A stretch of 21,351 nt of DNA from CAWHQZ01 sp963831645 (GTDB taxonomy: Bacteria > Pseudomonadota > Alphaproteobacteria > Rhizobiales > Aestuariivirgaceae), in the NCBI GenBank assembly GCA_963831645.1, contig CAWHQZ010000005.1, positions 1 to 21,351 on the forward strand, written 5' to 3'. Positions within the stretch are counted from its first letter, which is position 1; the number at the start of each line of letters is the position of its first letter. The translations under genes were made by a program, and so were the position numbers. The notes beneath the pieces were generated by a model. The model was not told the DNA's origin. It worked only from the letters and a program-made list of their open reading frames with translations, and did no database searches. Of the stretch, positions 14,858 to 21,351 are shown piece after piece.

Positions 14858-16941
14858 CAAACACGATAGCTGCGCTGAGCGTTTTGCTCGTGCTTTTTCT
14901 CACCGATTGCGCTTTGGGCGCCAGTCAATCCATTGTCCCCAGGACAAATCAGTCACCCAGCTTTAGCTGCACGAGAGCAAGAACTGCGTCCGAGCGGCTT
15001 ATCTGTGCAGATGCCGAGCTGGCACTGCTGGATAATGAACTAGGCCGCGCGTTTCGTAGCCAACGTCGGCCATTGAAAGGCGCCAATCGAGTTGCCTTCG
15101 TTGACGAACAGCGAAAATGGATAAATGAGCGCGACGCCCGCTGTGGCTTAGAGGGAGTGAACGACGCTCCTCCTCACGTCCTCGTGCAGGAAAAGCCATG
15201 CATGGTCCAAGCCATTGAAGCTCGCATTGAGCACTTTTTAGGCGTTTCGCAGCTTAACCCCAAGCAACAGCTGGCTGATCCAGTGAGTGGGAAGGATTCT
15301 ACTGCGTCAACAGATTCGGCAGCAATGAGGGAGGAGCGGGCGACAAACGCGCCGCTCGCCTCCACAGGCTCGACAGCAGTGACTTTGGGCGCCAGTCAAT
15401 CCATTGTCCCCAGGACAAATCAGTCACCCAGCTTTAGCTGCACGAGAGCAAGAACTGCGTCCGAGCGGCTTATCTGTGCAGATGCCGAGCTGGCACTGCT
15501 GGATAATGAACTAGGCCGCGCGTTTCGTAGCCAACGTCGGCCATTGAAAGGCGCCAATCGAGTTGCCTTCGTTGACGAACAGCGAAAATGGATAAATGAG
15601 CGCGACGCCCGCTGTGGGTTAGAGGGAGTGAACGACGCTCCTCCTCACGTCCTCGTGCAGGAAAAGCCATGCATGGTCCAAGCCATTGAAGCTCGCATTG
15701 AGCACTTTTTAGGTGTTTCGCAGCTTAACCCCAAGCAACAGCTGGCTGATCCAGTGAGTGGGAAGGATTCTACTGCGTCAACAGATTCGGCAGCAATGAG
15801 GGAGGAGCGGGCGACAAGCGCGCCGCTTGCGTCCACAGGCTCGACAGCAGTGAAGGAGGAGCGGGCGACAAGCGCGCCGCGTGCGTCCACAGGCTCGACA
15901 GCAGTGAAGGAGGAGCGGGCGACAAGCGCGCCGCGTGCGTCCACAGGCTCGGCAGCAGTGAAGGAGGAGCGGGCGACAAGCGCGCCGCGTGCGCCCACAG
16001 GCTCGACAGCGGTGAAGGAGGAGCGGGCGACAAGCGCGCCGCGTGCGCCCACAGGCTCGACAGCAGTGAAGGAGGAGCGGACTACAAGCGCGCCGCGTGC
16101 GTCCACAGGCTCGACAGCAGTGAGGGAGGAACGGACTTCAAGCGCGCCGCGTGCGCCCACAGGCTCGACAGCAGTGAAGGAGGAGCGGACTTCAAGCGCG
16201 CCGCGTGCGTCCACAGGCTCGACAGCAGTGAAGGAGGAGCGGGCGACAAGCGCGCCGCTTGCGTCCACAGGCTCGACAGCAGTGAGGGAGGAGCGGACGA
16301 CAAGCGCGCCGCGTGCGTCCACAGGCTCGGCAGCAGTGAAGGAGGAGCGGGCGACAAGCGCGCCGCGTGCGTCCACAGGCTCGACAGCAGTGAAGGAGGA
16401 GCGGACTTCAAGCGCGCCGCGTGCGCCCACAGGCTCGACAGCAGTGAAGGAGGAGCGGACTTCAAGCGCGCCGCGTGCGTCCACAGGCTCGGCAGCAATG
16501 TCGACGGCAGCAGTTCATCCCGCAGCGACGCATCACTTGCCGGGTTTCATAACGGCTCCGGGAGAAACCGACGTACTGCTAAACGTCATGATGGTCTTCC
16601 TCGCCGCTACCATCCTCATGGTGGGGATCCTGTATTTCCGGCTTCACGCCCTTCCCGAACACATGGCGCACGGGACCAGCAAAGTGCAATTGCAGATCGT
16701 AGGTGTTTTGGGGCTCCTCTCGCTGTTCACGCACAACCACATTTACTGGATCGCGGGACTGCTCCTGGCGCTGATACCGGTTCCGGACTTCGCAACTCCG
16801 TTGAAGGGAATGGCCAAATCCTTGGCAAAGATGGCCGCTACCAAGCAGCCCGTGCCGAACGTCGAGTCGCGTCCTCGGCCACGCGCTCTCGGCCATCCGC
16901 AGGAGGTTGCCGGCGGAGTGGAGGACCTGAGCCATGCTTGA
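14854..16941 (+). CDS. Duplicated LprI-domain membrane protein with thirteen 18-residue repeats
   Basis: This is a 695-residue protein with GGGAGG before the ATG, which overlaps the previous stop by four bases. A signal peptide covers about residues 1-23. LprI-type domains (F-S-C-T-R-A-R-T-A-S-E-R-L-I-C, then E-Q-R-K-W-I-N-E-R-D-A-R-C) occupy about 37-125 and, almost identically, about 194-282. Residues about 315-548 are thirteen 18-residue repeats of the form V-K-E-E-R-A-T-S-A-P-R-A-S-T-G-S-T-A. Two membrane helices follow (V-L-L-N-V-M-M-V-F-L-A-A, about 569-592; V-Q-L-Q-I-V-G-V-L-G-L-L, about 607-640), then a basic Pro-rich tail. LprI-like domains are linked to inhibition of lysozyme in the envelope. 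The C-terminal module resembles an uncharacterised rhizobial membrane protein. Likely a C-terminally anchored periplasmic protein on a flexible stalk. Confidence 0.85.
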   Translation: MTNTIAALSVLLVLFLTDCALGASQSIVPRTNQSPSFSCTRARTASERLICADAELALLDNELGRAFRSQRRPLKGANRVAFVDEQRKWINERDARCGLEGVNDAPPHVLVQEKPCMVQAIEARIEHFLGVSQLNPKQQLADPVSGKDSTASTDSAAMREERATNAPLASTGSTAVTLGASQSIVPRTNQSPSFSCTRARTASERLICADAELALLDNELGRAFRSQRRPLKGANRVAFVDEQRKWINERDARCGLEGVNDAPPHVLVQEKPCMVQAIEARIEHFLGVSQLNPKQQLADPVSGKDSTASTDSAAMREERATSAPLASTGSTAVKEERATSAPRASTGSTAVKEERATSAPRASTGSAAVKEERATSAPRAPTGSTAVKEERATSAPRAPTGSTAVKEERTTSAPRASTGSTAVREERTSSAPRAPTGSTAVKEERTSSAPRASTGSTAVKEERATSAPLASTGSTAVREERTTSAPRASTGSAAVKEERATSAPRASTGSTAVKEERTSSAPRAPTGSTAVKEERTSSAPRASTGSAAMSTAAVHPAATHHLPGFITAPGETDVLLNVMMVFLAATILMVGILYFRLHALPEHMAHGTSKVQLQIVGVLGLLSLFTHNHIYWIAGLLLALIPVPDFATPLKGMAKSLAKMAATKQPVPNVESRPRPRALGHPQEVAGGVEDLSHA
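14912..15853 (+). repeat. 471-bp direct tandem duplication of the LprI-domain segment
   Basis: Positions 14912-15382 and 15383-15853 are adjacent copies of 471 bp (157 codons), differing at about five bases in my reading. Each contains an LprI domain, its linker and one copy of the 18-residue repeat. The frame is preserved, so the protein carries two domains. The high identity implies a recent event. Confidence 0.92.
15796..16497 (+). repeat. 54-bp tandem repeat, 13 copies
   Basis: The array is 702 bp, exactly 13 x 54. Units differ at a handful of positions, giving R/L-A-S/P-T-G-S-T/A-A and E-R-A/T-T/S-S variants. A further unit sits at the end of the first LprI copy, around 15325-15378. Variants recur in blocks (for example the T-S-S-A-P-R-A-P then T-S-S-A-P-R-A-S pair appears twice), which suggests segmental duplication within the array. 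Confidence 0.95.
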
Positions 16942-17006
16942 ACTGCTCCTCTTTGTCGAGGGCTGGAGAGAGCCTAGGTGCTGCCCTCCCCCAGCTTCGC
17001 GAGCGA

Positions 17007-17072
17007 TTGCAACTCGAAGGGCATGAGAGGCGGGTCAATTCCGCAGCCTTCTCGCCCGACGGGACGCGGGTG
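17007..17072 (+). pseudogene. WD40-repeat gene fragment
   Basis: One frame encodes L-Q-L-E-G-H-E-R-R-V-N-S-A-A-F-S-P-D-G-T-R-V, a textbook WD40 strand pattern (G-H-x-x-x-V-x-S-x-x-F-S-P-D-G). It stops being WD40-like a few bases before the tRNA-Phe fragment at 17080. An ATG at 16934 with GGAGG upstream opens a different short frame into the same region. The rest of the WD40 gene is absent. Confidence 0.6.
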
Positions 17073-17079
17073 GAAATGA

Positions 17080-17130
17080 TGGTGCCCAGGGGCGGAATTG
17101 AACCACCGACACGCGGATTTTCAGTCCGCT
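17080..17130 (-). other. Attachment site: 3' 51 nt of tRNA-Phe(GAA)
   Basis: On the minus strand these 51 bases read as a tRNA 3' part. They contain an anticodon arm with stem GCGGA/TCCGC and loop CTGAAAA (anticodon GAA), a variable loop, a T arm GGTGG-TTCAATT-CCGCC, an acceptor strand CCTGGGCA and an encoded CCA. The 5' half (D arm and acceptor 5' strand) is missing; bases beyond 17130 are unrelated. Such 3' fragments mark the displaced attachment site of elements that integrate into tRNA genes. The adjacent integrase remnant supports this. The intact tRNA-Phe should lie at the far right end of the island. Confidence 0.85.
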
Positions 17131-17190
17131 TAGCACGCCTTGAAATCATTGAGTAAAATGGCTCCATGTTGCATCTGTGCCGCGTTCAGG

Positions 17191-18402
17191 CTAGAACGCC
17201 GGCCAGAGACGCTCCGCACGATCGGTTGCGCGCTTCTCCGCCTCGCCGTCTTTGAACTTGTGGCCATACAGGTCGTAGGTGACCTTGCTGCTGCTGTGGC
17301 CCAACTCGACCTGGATGTCCTTCGGGTTGGCACCAACATCGATCAGCAGTGACGCATGGAAGTGCCGCAGCGAGTGAAAGCCGAGCCGCGGCTCCATGAT
17401 CGGCCGGCCCTCGTCGTCGAGCAGGACCTTGCCATTGTCGTCGCGCTTCGGGTCGGCTACGCCGGCCGCGAGTTGGATCGGCTTCCAAGCGCGATTGTAG
17501 ATGTTCGCCAGGGACTCCGGATGCCGGCGCCATTGCCGAACGCCAGTGCGCCCTTTCGGCCTTTGAGCTTCCAGGCCCGAAGCATACTCACCAGATGCGT
17601 CGGGACGCTAACCGTCCGGTATCCGGCCTTACTCTTGGGTGGCCCGATCACGCCTTTCTCATCGGCCCGCTGAGTGACGCTGATTCTGCCGTGCTTCAGG
17701 TCCACTGCCTCCCACGGCAAGCCTCTCAACTCTGATGCGCGGAGACCAGTGTGGATCGCTGTCACAAGTAGCGCCCGCCAACGCCTCCAGGCCTTCGACC
17801 TTGCCTTGTCGGGCTGCGAGGCCAGTTCATCCAGCTTGGCAAGGACCGCCTTCATGTGGGCCTTTTCGGGAATGACGATCTCCTCGCGCTCCCGACTGGC
17901 ATTGCCGATCTTCACGCGGGACGCGATATTGACCGCGACCCTCCCGCGATCCTGCGCCTCGGAGAGAATGCCTTTCAGGGACGTGATCACCTTCCGGGCG
18001 AGCGGTCGGAAATCTTCGCCAGCAAATCATCCTTGATGTCATCACCCGACCCTTGGTGAGCTGCGACAGCTTCACGTTGCCGAGCTTGGGCGCGATGTAC
18101 GTGTCGACGTGGTATCGGTACTGACGCAGCGTCGAAGCTTCGGCCGGGGGGTGATCATTGCGCCTGCGCTTCACCGCCTCGATCCATTCCTCGGCTGCCT
18201 CCTTGAGGAGGATGCTCTCGCTATCGACGACATGCACGCCTTGCCCGACCTCGACCTCCGCTTTAGCCGCGAAGGCGTCGGCATCCTTTTTTCGGCCGAA
18301 GGTCCGGAGGCGTCGCTTGCCCCCCTGGTCCACATAATCGACGACCCAAGCTTCCCGCTCAGGCCCTTTCGCGGTTCTCCACCTACGTTTTCGCACTGAC
18401 AC
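17191..18402 (-). pseudogene. Tyrosine recombinase (integrase) with three frameshifts
   Basis: The pieces encode about 400 residues, typical of phage or island integrases. The GTG at 18402 is preferred (AAAGGAGG, 6-bp spacing) over 18408. The N-terminal arm-binding and core-binding parts (V-D-Y-V-D-Q-G-G-K-R-R-L-R-T-F, then S-T-L-R-Q-Y-R-Y-H-V-D-T-Y-I-A-P-K-L-G) lie before the first break. The catalytic domain keeps T-G-L-R-A-S-E-L (first Arg), H-S-L-R-H (His-x-x-Arg), L-G-H-S-S and Y-D-L-Y-G-H (nucleophile Tyr). One base appears to be missing near 18041-18047, near 17993-17999 and near 17518-17530. It ends 60 bp from the tRNA fragment. As written it cannot yield an active enzyme. Confidence 0.88.
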
Positions 18403-19112
18403 CTTCACCCTCCTTTGCGGCCTTGCGTTCTCTCATGGCTGCCACCCGGCACCGATCCGAGCAGTATTTGCCGTGCGAGCGACGGCCGGTCATCGGCCCA
18501 GTGAAGAAGGCCGTGTCGCAGTGCTCGCACCGCGAGACCCTGACCTTGGCGGCGGCGGCATATACAATCTCCAAGGTCATGAACTCCCAGAGGGTTGCCG
18601 CCCGCAGTATCAAGCGGGGCGATTGTCCGTTCCCTGAATGATCGAAGGCCGGCTGCACCTTGATGTTTTGAAGCAGCTGCTCGACGGCCGGACCCGCAAG
18701 TTTGGGCTCGCCCGAAAGTACTTTCTCCAACATTCTAGTGAGCGCGGCTTGCTGCTTGGTCTCGAACTCGACCGTATTTCGTCACCCTTCCGGGGAGCCC
18801 GCGCTGTGCGAAAAATTTGGCTAGCGCCGTCTCCGTTTCCGCGTTGACGTAATGCAGCACGACCGGATCCGTCAGGTCGATGCGGCCCAGGAGAAGGTCT
18901 TCCCGCCGGTTTGACAGGTATTTGAAGTGACGGCCGTAGTGGCCCTCACCGGTGTAGATGGTGTCGGCTCTCTTGCTGCCGGGTGGCGGCGGACCTCTCT
19001 TTCGGGACGGCGGCAGACCACGGTCCTCGATCTCGACGCCATCCGGGCACCGTCGCCAGCGAAGCGCTATATCGAAATTGTTACGCTTTCTCCAGTGGAT
19101 GTGGACCGGATA
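18383..19112 (-). pseudogene. Zinc-finger protein gene with frameshift
   Basis: The 3' part (18383-18733 and a little upstream) encodes a helical region ending in a zinc finger, C-E-H-C-D-T-A-F-F-T-G-P-M-T-G-R-R and Y-C-S-D-R-C-R. The 5' part, in another frame, reads protein-like from about 19070 to 18780 (D-T-I-Y-T-G-E-G-H-Y-G-R-H-F-K-Y-L-S-N-R-R-E-D, then D-P-V-V-L-H-Y-V-N-A-E-T). The frames join near 18765-18775 through one missing base. No start codon is found between the upstream stop (19113-19115) and the coding text, so the 5' end is damaged too. Its stop overlaps the integrase start by 20 bp, so the two were one operon. Genes of this pattern often precede integrases in rhizobial islands; function unknown. 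Confidence 0.6.
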
Positions 19113-19128
19113 TCAGGCAATTTCAAGA

Positions 19129-19157
19129 TTGACAATTACAGATCGGTTGTTACGGTC
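19129..19157 (+). promoter_or_regulatory. Candidate promoter in the divergent gap of the island
   Basis: A perfect TTGACA (19129-19134) lies in the gap between the divergent zinc-finger/integrase and HTH genes, with a weak -10 (TACGGT) 16 bp downstream. The ATG of the HTH gene is at 19190. The match is only good at -35. Confidence 0.3.
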
Positions 19158-19189
19158 TCCTGAGAAGTACGGAACAGAGGGAACCTACG

Positions 19190-19391
19190 ATGGGCGGGAA
19201 AGCCGAAACGTCAGGTCTTGATCTGGCCTGGGGAGCGATGGGGATCGGCAACGTCATCAAGCGGACGCCGAGACAGACACACCACATGCTGTCGACGGGC
19301 CAGCTGCGAAGGCCGGCGCCAAGAAAGTCGGAGGGCGGTGGTGGCCCCTATCCCGAAGCTGCGTGCTCTCTTTGAAGACGAGGCCGAATGA
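19190..19391 (+). pseudogene. Small HTH DNA-binding protein, two frameshifts
   Basis: After an ATG with AGAGGGA upstream, the first frame reads L-A-W-G-A-M-G-I-G-N-V-I-K-R-T-P-R-Q-T-H-H-M-L-S-T-G-Q-L. This is a helix-turn-helix pattern seen in small phage and island regulators. The normal continuation, K-K-V-G-G-R-W and then A-P-I-P-K-L-R-A-L-F-E-D-E-A-E, is present but in two other frames. One base appears missing near 19309 and another near 19342. The restored stop (19389-19391) overlaps the next gene's ATG. It would be a roughly 66-residue regulator or excisionase-like protein. Confidence 0.65.
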
Positions 19392-20347
19392 TCGGAAATG
19401 CTCGCCGAAAAATGCAAACCCCCGCGCTGGGCACGCAATGGGCCCTGCTCATCCAGAGGCCCCCTGCGATGATCGAGGCATTCATTGAGCGGCGGTTTTC
19501 GGAAGGCTCGACCGACATCATCGAGAAGGCCAACGCGATCATCGCGGAGTACCAGGCGCAGGGTTTCGCTCTGACACTACGCCAGCTTTACTATCAATTC
19601 GTCGCGCGCAGCCTTATCTCTAACCGACAAAGCGAATACAAGCGGCTCGGCTCGATCATCAACGATGCGCGCCTTGCTGGCCTCATCGACTGGTCAGCGA
19701 TAGAGGACCGCACCCGCAACGTGCGCCGCGTCTCGACCTGGGACAGCCCGAGCGACATCTTGCAGGCGGCCGCCGACAGCTATCGCGAGGACCTGTGGGC
19801 TGAGCAGCCGGCGCTGCTCGAATGTTGGATTGAGAAGGATGCCCTGGTCGGCGTGATCGAGGGCGTCTGCAACCGTTGGCGCGTGCCGTTCTTCGCCTGC
19901 CGCGGGTACTCATCACAGAGCGAACAATATGCCGCTGGTAAGCGCTTCGCCGAGGCGATCCAAGCCGGTAAGCGGCCGATCGTGCTGCACCTCGGCGACC
20001 ACGATCCATCTGGGATCGACAGGACGCGCGATAATGCCGATCGGCTTTCGATGTTCGCCTGGACGAACGTCGAGGTCAGGCGGCTGGCGCTGAATTACGA
20101 CCAGGTCGAACGGTACAACCCACCGCCGAACCCGGCCAAGGAGACCGACAGCCGGTCGAGCGGCTACCGCGAGCGCTTCGGTGAGAGTTCTTGGGAGCTT
20201 GACGCGCTGGAGCCAGCCGTCCTCGCCGATATCATCGGGCACGAGATCGAGCGCGAAGTCGATCAGGGACTATGGGACGAGGGCCTCGCAAGAGAGGCCC
20301 GCGAGAAGCGCCGCCTCGCCGAGATGGCAAGGACCTGGCGGCCATGA
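19388..20347 (+). CDS. Topoisomerase VI-A/Spo11-like protein (phage-borne, stand-alone)
   Basis: This is a 319-residue protein. The ATG at 19388 overlaps the preceding HTH stop and has GAGG upstream; a second in-frame ATG at 19469 would give a tighter 292-residue form. Residues 63-69, T-L-R-Q-L-Y-Y, match the R-D-I-Y-Y catalytic motif of Spo11, with Tyr69 the candidate nucleophile. A Toprim-like fold follows: E-C-W-I-E-K-D-A (Glu149), C-R-G-Y-S-S (171-176), and H-L-G-D-H-D-P-S-G-I (201-210; Asp204 and Asp206 as the D-x-D pair). The C-terminal W-E-L-D-A-L-E-P resembles the E-I-x-A-L stretch of Topo VI-A. No B-subunit ATPase is visible nearby. Similar proteins occur in rhizobial prophages as hypotheticals; stand-alone Topo VI-A homologues are known in mobile elements. 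DNA breakage activity is inferred only. Confidence 0.7.
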   Translation: MIGNARRKMQTPALGTQWALLIQRPPAMIEAFIERRFSEGSTDIIEKANAIIAEYQAQGFALTLRQLYYQFVARSLISNRQSEYKRLGSIINDARLAGLIDWSAIEDRTRNVRRVSTWDSPSDILQAAADSYREDLWAEQPALLECWIEKDALVGVIEGVCNRWRVPFFACRGYSSQSEQYAAGKRFAEAIQAGKRPIVLHLGDHDPSGIDRTRDNADRLSMFAWTNVEVRRLALNYDQVERYNPPPNPAKETDSRSSGYRERFGESSWELDALEPAVLADIIGHEIEREVDQGLWDEGLAREAREKRRLAEMARTWRP

Positions 20348-20907
20348 CTGCGCTCTCATACCGAACGCAGCGCGAAAAGGACGCCGACCGAGATCGGCTG
20401 CGCGAATTGCTTCAAGCGTTGAGCGCGTCGGAACTTGCGCTCCGACTCGACGAATGCGACGCATGGCGCATCAATGGAAAGCGCGGGCACCTCTACACGT
20501 GGAACCGGAGCGGCGGGTGGTTGCTGTTCATCGCCTGCTCGTCGACGTGGGGCTGGACCTCCGCCAAGCGGCGACTGTCGTTCTGCGAGGTCACCCAGGA
20601 CGGCGACGATGAAGGGTGCATGCGGCTGCGCGAACTGCCGACGTCAGCTCAGGCGAAGGTCATTCGGTCGATCCTCGGGATACGCAAGCGGAAGTCGGCT
20701 TTGGTGGCGACCAACCTCTCGCGCCAGAAGGTTCTGAAGGTCCCTACAGAGGGGGAGAAATCGACCCTCGAGCCACGAAGCGCCTGCGGTGGCTACCACC
20801 CTACCGGGGAAACCGCCGACCACGAATTCGGAGGCCCTGTAGAGGGATCCCAAGAGGAAGCGCCACGCCAAGCCGGGCATCGCCTCTATGTTGGGGTCCG
20901 GTCATGA
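20344..20907 (+). CDS. Phage-associated conserved hypothetical protein
   Basis: This is a 187-residue protein whose ATG overlaps the previous stop (ATGA), so its translation is probably coupled. After a charged helical N-terminus (R-E-K-D-A-D-R-D-R-L-R-E-L-L), residues about 35-115 form a probable beta-rich domain: C-D-A-W-R-I-N-G-K-R-G-H-L-Y-T-W, W-L-L-F-I-A-C, R-R-L-S-F-C-E-V-T-Q-D-G-D-D-E-G, then A-K-V-I-R-S-I-L-G-I-R-K-R. I recall this D-G-D-D-E-G signature from hypothetical proteins in rhizobial prophages, next to the Spo11-like gene. The C-terminal 60 residues are polar and low in order. Function is unknown. Confidence 0.65.
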   Translation: MTALSYRTQREKDADRDRLRELLQALSASELALRLDECDAWRINGKRGHLYTWNRSGGWLLFIACSSTWGWTSAKRRLSFCEVTQDGDDEGCMRLRELPTSAQAKVIRSILGIRKRKSALVATNLSRQKVLKVPTEGEKSTLEPRSACGGYHPTGETADHEFGGPVEGSQEEAPRQAGHRLYVGVRS

Positions 20908-21128
20908 CGGCCGCCCTCGCGCCAATCGTCAACGCTCCTAAGGCGGCCGCTACAAGCGAAGCCGGCAAATCGTGCAACATCCCCGGAGCCAAGAACGGGG
21001 CGGCGGTCTATCCGGTGGAACTGCTCTGCGACGGGAGGGGTATCTACGGCATCGGCATCGCCAAAGAAACCGATGTCGACGACCCGCCCGCTGATCTCTT
21101 GCTTCGCCCTGACCGACCCATACCTTAA
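20904..21128 (+). CDS. Short ORF, possibly the broken N-terminus of a terminase small subunit
   Basis: This is a 74-residue frame whose ATG overlaps the preceding TGA (ATGA), continuing the coupled chain. It reads M-T-A-A-L-A-P-I-V-N-A-P-K and later D-D-P-P-A-D-L-L before running into unrelated text and a stop. The following frame (from about 21073) encodes a terminase-like segment, so the two may be parts of one gene separated by a shift near 21100. As it stands no family can be named for this piece. Confidence 0.4.
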   Translation: MTAALAPIVNAPKAAATSEAGKSCNIPGAKNGAAVYPVELLCDGRGIYGIGIAKETDVDDPPADLLLRPDRPIP

Positions 21129-21351
21129 GGTCGCTGAAGCGAAGCTGTTCCGTGAGCTGGTAGGCAGTTGTCCGGCAAGTCACTTCGTCGAAAGCGATCT
21201 GCCCTTAATAATCTCCTTCGTTCAATCGATTCAGGGCGCTCGATCATGATCACCGTCGAACACAAGAACATCGCCGCTGCGCTATGAACTCGAGGCAAGC
21301 TCCGTCGAGGCATATCAGGACGCCGCCTCGCTGGTGTTCGCCCTAGCCAAT
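21073..21351 (+). pseudogene. P27-type terminase small subunit fragment, frameshifted, cut by window edge
   Basis: From 21073 one frame reads F-A-L-T-D-P-Y-L-K-V-A-E-A-K-L-F-R-E-L-V-G, then H-F-V-E-S-D-L-P-L-I-I-S-F-V-Q-S, and stops at 21247-21249. This pattern resembles the core of P27-family small terminases. The continuation M-I-T-V-E-H-K-N-I-A-A and then Y-E-L-E-A-S-S-V-E-A-Y-Q-D-A-A-S-L-V-F-A-L-A is present in two other frames up to the window end, implying shifts near 21241 and 21281. Small terminases recognise phage DNA for packaging; if correct, this marks the start of the structural module. Confidence 0.45.

Larger units (their letters stand above)
17080..21351. mobile_element. Left end of a prophage-like island integrated at tRNA-Phe
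   Basis: The island starts at the tRNA-Phe 3' fragment. It contains, in order, a broken tyrosine integrase and zinc-finger gene (minus), then a broken HTH gene, a Topo VI-A/Spo11-like gene, a conserved-looking phage hypothetical, a small gene and a P27-terminase-like fragment (plus). Plus-strand genes are joined by ATGA overlaps. The right end is outside the window. Single-base shifts in most genes indicate a decaying element, unless they are assembly errors. Confidence 0.75.

Noticed and set aside
15645..16484. Minus-strand 279-residue repetitive ORF
   Set aside because: It is the mirror of the 54-bp repeats, whose length is a multiple of three and keeps all frames open; no ribosome binding site.
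15796..16497. CRISPR array or non-coding satellite
   Set aside because: Units are contiguous, in frame and inside an intact coding sequence with a signal peptide and membrane helices.
17080..17130. Complete tRNA gene
   Set aside because: Only the anticodon arm to CCA is present; the D arm and 5' acceptor strand are absent, so it cannot produce a functional tRNA here.

Overview
The window looks like accessory DNA of a GC-rich alphaproteobacterium, most likely Bradyrhizobium or a close relative. This rests on several small proteins of types I associate with that group (a DUF4167-like protein, a short CxxC...CxxC protein, a CsbD-like protein and an LprI-type fusion). It was read by eye, without database searches, so family names come from motif recognition.

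Positions 1-5100 hold scattered small genes separated by long gaps, with several repeat structures: an imperfect inverted repeat of about 85 bp around a 1.9-kb block, a triplicated 21-mer, a CCTCT tract just before a Shine-Dalgarno, and a perfect 19-bp inverted repeat that may be an IS21-type end. Positions 5282-6893 carry a diverged HisA paralogue and the 3' remnant of an ISAs1-family transposase that keeps its right terminus.

Positions 6939-11817 form one tightly packed minus-strand cluster. In transcription order it encodes an exported metallo-beta-lactamase-fold protein, a LemA lipoprotein, two TPM-domain membrane proteins, a sulfotransferase, a 48-residue basic protein and a glutamine-amidotransferase-like protein. 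Gaps run from -4 to about 57 bp. The LemA/TPM/TPM trio is a known envelope module; the sulfotransferase is translationally coupled to it.

Positions 11921-14857 are worn regulatory DNA: a sensor histidine kinase broken by three +1 shifts, an open frame joining an NTF2-like N-terminus to a Crp/Fnr-type helix-turn-helix, and a Crp/Fnr protein that has lost its nucleotide-binding domain. That last gene overlaps the start of a 695-residue envelope protein (14854-16941) with a duplicated LprI domain, thirteen exact-length 54-bp repeats and two C-terminal membrane segments.

At 17080-17130 lies the 3' part of a tRNA-Phe(GAA) gene without its 5' half, followed by a broken tyrosine integrase. This is the attachment site and left end of a prophage-like island that runs off the right edge. 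Integrase, zinc-finger, helix-turn-helix and terminase-like genes all carry single-base shifts. Two genes are intact: one of unknown function, and one (19388-20347) with the motif layout of Spo11/topoisomerase VI A (R-x-L-Y-Y, a Toprim Glu, and a D-x-D-P-x-G motif). This stand-alone Topo VI-A-like protein is the most interesting item in the window.
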